The notes beneath the pieces were generated by a model. It was given only the letters and a program-made list of their open reading frames with translations, searched no databases and was not told the origin of the DNA. Shown here in pieces: positions 57,658-64,000 of a stretch of 64,000 nucleotides of DNA (positions are counted from its first letter, which is position 1; the number at the start of each line of letters is the position of its first letter). The stretch comes from Streptomyces sp. NBC_00078. Lineage in GTDB: Bacteria > Actinomycetota > Actinomycetes > Streptomycetales > Streptomycetaceae. Position numbers and translations under genes: made by a program. The stretch is taken from NCBI RefSeq assembly GCF_026343335.1, contig NZ_JAPELX010000001.1:8742001-8806000 (forward strand). Direction: 5' to 3'.

Positions 57658-59229
57658 ATGGGAACCACACGTACAAGACGCCGTCCGCTGTCCGGGCGCG
57701 GCGGCGTCGCGCGGTTGTTCGCGGTGGCATGTGACAGGTCGGCCGACGTGCCTTCGCCGACCCGCTCAGCACGCTCTCGTTGGAAGACGCTCGCCCGGGC
57801 GGCGGCCGCGGCCGCGCTCGTCGGCGGAGCCCTGGCCGGTGCGACGGCCACAGCCGGTACGGCCCGGGCCGCCACGTCCGGTCCGTGCGACATCTACGCG
57901 GCCGGCAACACCCCCTGCGTGGCGGCGCACAGCACGACGCGGGCGCTGTATGCCTCGTACAACGGACCGCTCTACCAGGTTCGGCGCGCCTCGGACAACA
58001 CGACCCGGAACGTCGGTGTCCTGGAGGCGGGCGGGTACGCCGACGCCGCCGCCCAGGACTCGTTCTGCTCGGGCACGACCTGCCTGATCACGATCATCTA
58101 CGACCAGTCGGGCCGCGGCAACAACCTCACCCAGGCACCCGGCGGCGGTGCCGCGGGCGGCCCCGACAACCTCGCCAACGCGACCGCCGCGCCCACCACG
58201 GTGGGAGGTCACAAGGCCTACGGCGTCTTCGTGGCGCCCGGCACCGGCTACCGCAACAACCACACCAATGGCGTCGCCACCGGGGACAACCCCGAGGGCA
58301 TGTACGCGATCCTCGACGGCACGCACTACAACGGCGGCTGCTGCTTCGACTACGGCAACGCCGAGACGGACAGCAACGACGACGGCAACGGCACCATGGA
58401 GGCCATCTACTTCGGCAACATCAAGGTCTGGGGCTACGGTTCGGGCAACGGCCCGTGGATCATGGCCGACCTGGAGAACGGTCTGTTCTCCGGAGTGAAC
58501 CAGCACTACAACGCCAACGATCCGACCATCAACCACCGGTACACGACCGCCGTCATCAAGGGCGGTGCCAACCACTGGGCGATCCGTGGCGGCAACGCGC
58601 AGTCCGGTGGCCTGTCGACCTTCTACGACGGTCCGCGCCCCAACGTCGCGGGATACAACCCGATGCGCAAGCAGGGCGCCATCATCCTGGGCACCGGTGG
58701 CGACAACAGCAAGGGCGCCCAGGGCACCTTCTACGAAGGGGTGATGACCTCCGGCTATCCGTCGGACGCCACCGAGAACGCCGTCCAGGCCAACATCACC
58801 GCGGCCGGGTACAGCAACTCCACCGGCGGGACGGGCACCGGGGCTCTGCACGCGGTGGGCGCGGGCAAGTGCCTGGACGTGCCGAACTCGTCCACCACGG
58901 CCGGCACGCAGCTGCAGATCTGGGCCTGCAGCGGCGGAGCCAACCAGACCTGGACCCGTACGTCCTCGGGCCAGCTGACCGTCTACAGCGGCGGCAGCCA
59001 GATGTGCCTCGACGCCTACGACAACCAGACGTCCGCCGGCACCAAGGTGGTGACCTGGCCGTGCAACGGCGGCGCCAACCAGCAGTGGCAGGTGAACTCC
59101 GACGGCACCGTCACGGGGACTCAGTCCGGGCTCTGCCTCGACGTCACGGGAGCCGCCACGGCCAACGGCGCCCTGGCGGAACTGTGGCCGTGCAACGGCG
59201 GATCCAACCAGCGATGGAGCCTCAGCTGA
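57658..59229 (+). CDS. Secreted GH54 alpha-L-arabinofuranosidase with ricin-B (CBM13) domain
   Basis: ATG 57658 (GGGAG upstream) gives 523 residues. The N-terminus is long: basic RTRRRPLSGRGG, then the signal hydrophobic core ARAAAAAALVGGALAGATAT and cleavage after ARA near residue 71; GTG 57724 is an alternative start. The catalytic domain reads SGPCDIYAAGNTPCVAAHST, TRALYASYNGPLYQVRRASD, and GNGTMEAIYFGN (candidate nucleophile Glu), the GH54 pattern. A ricin-B domain follows: KCLDVPNSSTTAGTQLQIW, MCLDAYDNQTSAGTKVVTW, LCLDVTGAATANGALAELW. It removes arabinose side chains outside the cell. Confidence 0.9.
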   Translation: MGTTRTRRRPLSGRGGVARLFAVACDRSADVPSPTRSARSRWKTLARAAAAAALVGGALAGATATAGTARAATSGPCDIYAAGNTPCVAAHSTTRALYASYNGPLYQVRRASDNTTRNVGVLEAGGYADAAAQDSFCSGTTCLITIIYDQSGRGNNLTQAPGGGAAGGPDNLANATAAPTTVGGHKAYGVFVAPGTGYRNNHTNGVATGDNPEGMYAILDGTHYNGGCCFDYGNAETDSNDDGNGTMEAIYFGNIKVWGYGSGNGPWIMADLENGLFSGVNQHYNANDPTINHRYTTAVIKGGANHWAIRGGNAQSGGLSTFYDGPRPNVAGYNPMRKQGAIILGTGGDNSKGAQGTFYEGVMTSGYPSDATENAVQANITAAGYSNSTGGTGTGALHAVGAGKCLDVPNSSTTAGTQLQIWACSGGANQTWTRTSSGQLTVYSGGSQMCLDAYDNQTSAGTKVVTWPCNGGANQQWQVNSDGTVTGTQSGLCLDVTGAATANGALAELWPCNGGSNQRWSLS

Positions 59230-59295
59230 CCTGGACGGCCCCGCTGCGCGCCCTGCTCACCACAGAACCCCACGTGACACCACCGGAGGATGACC

Positions 59296-61746
59296 ATGTC
59301 CAGAGCCAGAGCGCTCCGTGGCCTGTGGGCCGCCCCCGTAGCTCTGCTCGCCCTGCTCGGCGGAAGTCTGCCCCTGGCAGGGTCCGCCTTCGCCGTACCG
59401 GCCGGGCGCCAGGCGTCGGCCGCCGACCTGTACGTGACGCCGGGTGCGGCTCCTGGCGGGACCGGCACCGCCGACCAGCCGTTCGCGACGATCGACCAGG
59501 CGCAGCAGCCCGCGCACCGGCTCTCGGCCGATTCTGACGTCGTGGTCCACCTGGCCGGCGGCACCTACCGGCAGTCCAAACCGCTGACCTTCGGCTCCGG
59601 CGACGGCGGTCAGAACGGCCACACCATCACCTACCAGGCCGTGTCCGGGCAGCACCCGGTCGTGAGCGGCGCCCAGCAGATATCGGGTTGGCAGGTGCAT
59701 GATCAAACCAGCAATATCTGGTCGGTCCACGTCGGCACTGGTGTGAACACGCGTCAGCTGTACGTCGACGGCAAGCAGGCACCGCGGGCGGCGATCCAGG
59801 TGCCCCGCTCCAGCCTCACCTTCACCCAGACCGGCCTGACCATCAACGACTCCTCCCTCGACTACCTGGCCGGCCTCTCGGACCAGAAGCACATGGAAGT
59901 CGAGAGCCTCAACTCCTTCACCGACCGCTATGCGCCGGTCCAGTCGATCAGCGGCAGGACCATCACGATGCAGCAGCCCGCATGGAACAACAACTCCTGG
60001 GGCTACGACACCATCAACGCGCCGTTCGCCGGCGGGACCATGTACCTGGAGAACAACTACGCCTTCCTGAAGCAGGCCGGGCAGTGGTACCTCGACTCGT
60101 CCTCCGGCGACCTGTACTACCGGGCCCAGGCGGGCCAGAACCCGAACAGCCTCGACGTCGAACTGCCGCGACTGCAGAGCCTGCTGGGCATCAGCGGCAG
60201 CTACGGCTCGCCCGCGGCCGGACTGGGATTCACCGGCATACAGTTCACCGGCACCTCCTGGCTCGGCCCGAGCGGACCCGACGGTTACGCGGACCAGCAG
60301 AGCGGCGCACACATCACCGGTGCCTTCGCGATGCCCGCCAACTGGCTGAGCACCTGCAAGTCGGGCTGCACGCAGTTCGAGGCCACCCGCAACCACTGGG
60401 AGCAGATGCCCGCTGCCGTACAGGTCTCCGCCGCCACCGGCATCACGTTCTCCGGCAACACGTTCTCCGAACTCGGGCAGGCCGGACTGGGCGTGGGCAA
60501 CGACGGTGTCGCCACCGCCTCCGGCACCGGACTCGGAGCAAGCGGTGTCACCATCACCGGCAACACCTTCACCGACATCGCCGGCAGCGGCATCCAGGTC
60601 GGCGGGATCCTGCCGGACGCGCACCACCCCAGCAACCCGCAGATGACCAACCAGAACATCACCATCAGCAACAACAAGGTCAGCGGCGTGGGCACCGACT
60701 ACAAGGAGACCGCGGGAATCCTGTCGACCTACGTCACGAACGCGACGATCACCCACAACCAGTGCGACCACCTGCCCTACGACGGGATCGACATCGGCTG
60801 GGGCTGGGGGATGAACGACCCCGGCGGCAGCCAGGACTACGCCAACCGGGGCACGTACAACTACCAGCCCGTCTACAGCACTCCCACGACCCTGAAGAAC
60901 AACACCGTCACCCACAACCTGGTCTTCGACACCAAGAACGCGATGTTCGACGGCGGCAGCATCTACAGCCTGTCCGCGAACCCCGGCTCGGTGATCTCCG
61001 ACAACTACATGTACGACAACAACCACACCACCGCGCTGTACCTCGACGAGGGCTCCCGGTACCTGAAGGTGTCCAACAACGTGGTGCAGGACGCGAGCAA
61101 CTGGGCGCTCACCAACGCCAACGCGAACAACCACACCGACGACAGCACGTTCTCCGGCAACTGGTACAACGGCGGCAACACGTACGTGGCCACCGGTCCT
61201 CCGCACAACAACGTCCTCACCGGCAACGTCCAGGTGAGCGGCACCAACTGGCCTCAGGGCGCCAAGCAGGTCATCCAGCAGGCGGGCCTCCAGTCGTCGG
61301 GCGGCGGGGGCGGCTTCCCCACCGGCCGTCACCAACTGGTGATCAGCAGCAACAGCCTGTGCCTGGACGTCTACGGCAACTCGGGCAGCGCGGGCGCCGC
61401 GATCGACCAGTGGACCTGCAACGGGCAGAGCAACCAGCAGTTCGAGTTCGTGCCGGTCTCGGGCGGCTACGGGCAACTGCGCGCGCAGAACTCCGGACAG
61501 GTCGTGACGGTGTCGGGCGGCTCCACGGCCGCCGGTACGCCGAACATCGTGCAGCAGGCCGCCGGCGGAGCGTCCAGCAGTCTGTGGCTGCCGGTACAGC
61601 AGTCCGACGGCTCGTACTCCTTCCGGAACCAGAACAGCGGTCTGTGCCTGGACGCCTACGGCGGCGGCAGCAACCCGGGCCAGCAACTGGACCAGTGGCA
61701 GTGCAAGAACGCACCCGGCACCAACCAGGACTTCACGCCCCGCTGA
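59296..61746 (+). CDS. Secreted beta-helix enzyme with ricin-B domain
   Basis: ATG 59296, 6 nt after GGAGG, is preferred to the ATG two codons before. The 816-residue protein has a signal peptide (cleavage after SAFA near 34), a PbH1-type right-handed parallel beta-helix (FATIDQAQQPAHRLSADSDV then VHLAGGTYR, repeated GITFSGNTFSELGQ, VTITGNTFTDIAGSGIQVGG, NITISNNKVSGVG), with acidic residues DGIDIGWGWG and FDGGSIYS on one face, and a ricin domain (LCLDVYGNSGSAGAAIDQW, LCLDAYGGGSNPGQQLDQW). It resembles GH120/GH55-like or polysaccharide-lyase helices; I cannot name the exact family. Confidence 0.82.
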   Translation: MSRARALRGLWAAPVALLALLGGSLPLAGSAFAVPAGRQASAADLYVTPGAAPGGTGTADQPFATIDQAQQPAHRLSADSDVVVHLAGGTYRQSKPLTFGSGDGGQNGHTITYQAVSGQHPVVSGAQQISGWQVHDQTSNIWSVHVGTGVNTRQLYVDGKQAPRAAIQVPRSSLTFTQTGLTINDSSLDYLAGLSDQKHMEVESLNSFTDRYAPVQSISGRTITMQQPAWNNNSWGYDTINAPFAGGTMYLENNYAFLKQAGQWYLDSSSGDLYYRAQAGQNPNSLDVELPRLQSLLGISGSYGSPAAGLGFTGIQFTGTSWLGPSGPDGYADQQSGAHITGAFAMPANWLSTCKSGCTQFEATRNHWEQMPAAVQVSAATGITFSGNTFSELGQAGLGVGNDGVATASGTGLGASGVTITGNTFTDIAGSGIQVGGILPDAHHPSNPQMTNQNITISNNKVSGVGTDYKETAGILSTYVTNATITHNQCDHLPYDGIDIGWGWGMNDPGGSQDYANRGTYNYQPVYSTPTTLKNNTVTHNLVFDTKNAMFDGGSIYSLSANPGSVISDNYMYDNNHTTALYLDEGSRYLKVSNNVVQDASNWALTNANANNHTDDSTFSGNWYNGGNTYVATGPPHNNVLTGNVQVSGTNWPQGAKQVIQQAGLQSSGGGGGFPTGRHQLVISSNSLCLDVYGNSGSAGAAIDQWTCNGQSNQQFEFVPVSGGYGQLRAQNSGQVVTVSGGSTAAGTPNIVQQAAGGASSSLWLPVQQSDGSYSFRNQNSGLCLDAYGGGSNPGQQLDQWQCKNAPGTNQDFTPR

Positions 61747-61829
61747 CCGGCTCGTGCCTCCGAAACACCCGCACGGACCGGCAGTGCGTTCGCCCCCACC
61801 CGCTGTCCCGCACCCAGTGAGGAACGCTG

Positions 61830-62969
61830 ATGAAGAAGTACTGGGCACCCTTGGCCGTGGCGCTGACGGCCTCCCTCGGGATGTGCGCCGCATGGCCCGC
61901 CGCGGCCGCCACCAGCGCCGAGGCGCCGCCCTCCGCGACGCGGGCCGCCGCCGCACCCGCGTCCCTGCGGCTGATGCCGTTGGGCGACTCGATCACCTGG
62001 GGCGTCGGCAGCCCGTCCGGGAACAGCTACCGCGACTTCGTGGGGAACCAACTGGCCGCCGATGGGCACGCTTTGGACTTCGTCGGTTCGGGCCGCAACG
62101 GCACCATGTCCGACCCTGACAACGAAGGGCACTCCGGCTGGCGGATCGACCAGATAGCCGGGATCGCGGACTCCGTGCTGGCCCGTTATCGCCCGAACGT
62201 GGTCACTCTGGAGATCGGTACCAACGACCTGAACGGCAACTACCAGGTCCCGACCGCCCCCGACCGGCTCCGCGCACTCATCGACCAGATCACCCGCGAC
62301 GCCCCGGACGCGACCGTCCTCGTCGGCACCGTGATCGTCTCCACCAGCGGCAGCGAAGAGCCCCACCGGCCCGCGTTCAACGCCAAGATCCCCGGCATCG
62401 TCCAGGACGCACAGGCCGCCGGCAAACACGTACGTCTCGTGGACATGAGCGCGCTGACCGCCGCGGACCTCTCCGACGCCCTGCACCCCAACGACAACGG
62501 CTTCCGCAAGATGGCGGACGCCTTCCACGCGGGAGTGCAGGCCGCCGACGCGGCAGGCTGGATCAAGCCGCCGGTCTCCGTGGGCGGGCCGGTGCGCTCC
62601 GGGGTCGCGGGGAAGTGCCTGGACGTCAACGGCGGCAAGAGCGCCAACGGGACCGCCGCGCAGATCTGGTCCTGCAACGGCGCCGACGCGCAGTCGTGGT
62701 CCGCACGCTCGGACGGCACCTTGCGGGCGCTCGGGAAGTGCCTCGACGCCACCGGCTTCGGTACCGCCAGCGGCACCAAGATCGAGGTCTGGGACTGCAA
62801 CGGCGGAACCAACCAGCAATGGCAGGCATACAACGGCGGCTACCGCAACCCGGTCTCCGGCCGCTGCCTCGACGACCCCGGCGCATCCACCACCGACGGC
62901 ACGCAACTGGTCCTGTGGGACTGCAACGGAGCAACCAACCAGCAGTGGACCGCCCTGCCGGTCTCCTGA
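61830..62969 (+). CDS. Secreted CE3-type SGNH esterase with ricin-B domain
   Basis: The 379-residue protein has a signal peptide (cleavage after AAA near 27). The SGNH domain has block I LMPLGDSITWG with Ser54, block III IGTNDLNGNYQ (Asn), and block V DALHPNDNGF with Asp216 and His219. The order and spacing match CE3 acetyl-xylan esterases. A ricin-B domain follows (KCLDVNGGKSANGTAAQIW, KCLDATGFGTASGTKIEVW, RCLDDPGASTTDGTQLVLW). It should remove acetyl groups from xylan outside the cell. The gene is 83 bp after the beta-helix gene and 84 bp before the xylanase gene. Confidence 0.9.
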   Translation: MKKYWAPLAVALTASLGMCAAWPAAAATSAEAPPSATRAAAAPASLRLMPLGDSITWGVGSPSGNSYRDFVGNQLAADGHALDFVGSGRNGTMSDPDNEGHSGWRIDQIAGIADSVLARYRPNVVTLEIGTNDLNGNYQVPTAPDRLRALIDQITRDAPDATVLVGTVIVSTSGSEEPHRPAFNAKIPGIVQDAQAAGKHVRLVDMSALTAADLSDALHPNDNGFRKMADAFHAGVQAADAAGWIKPPVSVGGPVRSGVAGKCLDVNGGKSANGTAAQIWSCNGADAQSWSARSDGTLRALGKCLDATGFGTASGTKIEVWDCNGGTNQQWQAYNGGYRNPVSGRCLDDPGASTTDGTQLVLWDCNGATNQQWTALPVS

Positions 62970-63053
62970 GCTCGTGACCCCAATCCACCGCGGCACCGTC
63001 TCGTGGCCGGTGCCCACCCCCCTCACGTCCCCACCCAAGGAGGCTGATCCTTC

Positions 63054-64000
63054 ATGTCCTGGCTCAACAAGGAGCCCCTGCTCCGCAAAGCCCTGGTCTC
63101 GGCCACCGGCTTGTTGGCCGGCACGGCACTGGCCCTGACCGGGCCGGCGAGCCTCGCCGCACACGCGGCATCCGGCACGCTCGGCGCGGCCGCCGCCGAC
63201 AGCGGCCGCTATTTCGGTACGGCCGTGGCCGGCGGGAAACTCGGCAACTCGACGTACTCCACGATCCTCGACCGGGAATTCAACATGATCACCCCGGAGA
63301 ACGAGATGAAGTGGGACACCACCGAGCCGTCCCGCGGCAACTTCAACTTCGGCCCGGCCGACCAGATCGTCAGTCACGCCACCGGGCACGGGCAGCGGAT
63401 GCGCGGCCACACCCTGGTGTGGCACTCGCAGCTGCCCGGCTGGGTCAGCTCCATCGGTGACGCGAACACCCTGCGCAGCGTGATGAACAACCACATCACC
63501 ACGGAGATGAACCACTTCAAGGGCAAGATCTACGCCTGGGACGTGGTCAACGAGGCGTTCGCCGACGGCGGCAGCGGCCAGCACCGCAGCTCGGTCTTCC
63601 AGAACGTGCTCGGCAACGGCTTCATCGAGGAGGCGTTCCGCACCGCCCGGGCCACCGACTCCTCGGCCAAGCTCTGCTACAACGACTACAACATCGAGAA
63701 CTGGTCGGACGCCAAGACACAGGGCGTCTACAACATGGTCAAGGACTTCAAGGCGCGCGGTGTGCCCATCGACTGCGTCGGATTCCAGAGCCACTTCGGC
63801 GCCGGAGGCCCGCCCGCCAGTTTCCAGACCACCCTGTCCAACTTCGCCGCCCTCGGCGTCGACGTCCAGATCACCGAACTCGACATCGCCCAGGCGTCGT
63901 CGACCGCGTACGGGAACACGGTCAGGGCGTGCATGAGCGTCGCCCGCTGCACCGGCATCACCGTGTGGGGGATCAGGGACAGCGACTCCTGGCGGACGGG
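63054..64000 (+). CDS. Secreted GH10 endo-beta-1,4-xylanase (3' end outside window)
   Basis: ATG 63054 follows AAGGAGG by 10 nt. The frame is open to the window end (315 codons). A signal peptide (MSWLNKEPLLRKALVSATGL to HAAS near 42) precedes a GH10 barrel: GRYFGTAVAGGKLGNSTYST, NEMKWDTTEPSRGNFNFGPA, GHTLVWHSQLPGW, acid/base Glu167 in WDVVNEAFADG, and nucleophile Glu275 in ITELDIAQAS. The remaining part, not visible, probably contains a ricin-B or CBM13 module as in Streptomyces XlnA. It would attack the xylan main chain. Confidence 0.92.
   Translation, partial: MSWLNKEPLLRKALVSATGLLAGTALALTGPASLAAHAASGTLGAAAADSGRYFGTAVAGGKLGNSTYSTILDREFNMITPENEMKWDTTEPSRGNFNFGPADQIVSHATGHGQRMRGHTLVWHSQLPGWVSSIGDANTLRSVMNNHITTEMNHFKGKIYAWDVVNEAFADGGSGQHRSSVFQNVLGNGFIEEAFRTARATDSSAKLCYNDYNIENWSDAKTQGVYNMVKDFKARGVPIDCVGFQSHFGAGGPPASFQTTLSNFAALGVDVQITELDIAQASSTAYGNTVRACMSVARCTGITVWGIRDSDSWRT

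Noticed and set aside
59257..61956. 899-codon minus-strand frame over the beta-helix gene
   Set aside because: Val/Gly/Ala-rich antisense shadow; the plus strand shows a signal peptide, helix repeats and ricin motifs.
1..64000. CRISPR arrays, tRNA or rRNA genes
   Set aside because: No regularly spaced repeats, no cloverleaf with a recognisable TTCRANNC arm and no conserved rRNA segments were noticed.

Overview
The window is high-GC actinobacterial DNA, most likely from a Streptomyces chromosome. The evidence is GC-rich third codon positions, many GTG starts, GGAGG-type ribosome sites, and families typical of the genus: DUF5302, an SCO6745-type protein, an SCO6880-type relic, family-1 encapsulin with DyP, and LacI/CebR-controlled CAZymes with ricin-type (CBM13) lectin modules. 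The mix of IS relics, decayed genes and secreted enzymes suggests an accessory (arm-like) region. I saw no rRNA, tRNA or CRISPR array.

Layout. (1) 1-10.2 kb is mobile-element and decay territory. It holds a TetR gene cut by the window edge, a truncated IS256 element, then a catabolic block whose codon use looks less GC-biased than its surroundings: an FAD monooxygenase fused in frame to an HSL-type esterase, an aryl/acyl-CoA ligase and a divergent PucR regulator. An IS110 element sits in the block and has cut off a LivH-type permease gene after about 19 codons. Relics of IS3 orfA, an SCO6880-type conjugation protein, ligA and a SpoIIE phosphatase follow. (2) 10.5-12.4 kb is a DyP peroxidase/encapsulin pair: the peroxidase ends in a cargo-loading peptide and its stop overlaps the shell gene. 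(3) 12.9-39 kb is a mosaic of small units: MFS exporters, a PLP dehydratase with a YheO-type regulator, four VOC proteins, a TetX-like monooxygenase, a GbsR regulator divergent from a DUF4097 gene with repeated TTGCAA-type boxes, a sirtuin, an I36 inhibitor-like secreted protein, an L,D-transpeptidase, a methyltransferase, a stand-alone GyrB-type ATPase and two further alpha/beta hydrolases.

(4) 39-64 kb is a polysaccharide-utilisation region. A 1232-residue secreted multidomain glycoside hydrolase is divergent from a LacI regulator, and four copies of the palindrome TCGAACCGGTTCGA lie in and around the divergent promoter. The regulator is followed by a sugar ABC importer (binding protein and two permeases, no ATPase), an intracellular GH63-like enzyme, two tandem-duplicated GH39-like/ricin enzymes, a GH12-CBM2 cellulase with CebR-type boxes, a second LacI regulator, and a run of a GH54 arabinofuranosidase, a beta-helix protein and a CE3 esterase (each with a ricin module) and a GH10 xylanase that runs off the window. 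Degenerate copies of the first LacI operator also lie upstream of the GH54 run, suggesting one regulon over the whole block. The enzyme set points to arabinoxylan or a similar arabinose-decorated plant polysaccharide: secreted enzymes release oligosaccharides, the ABC importer takes them in and the GH63-like enzyme finishes hydrolysis in the cytoplasm.
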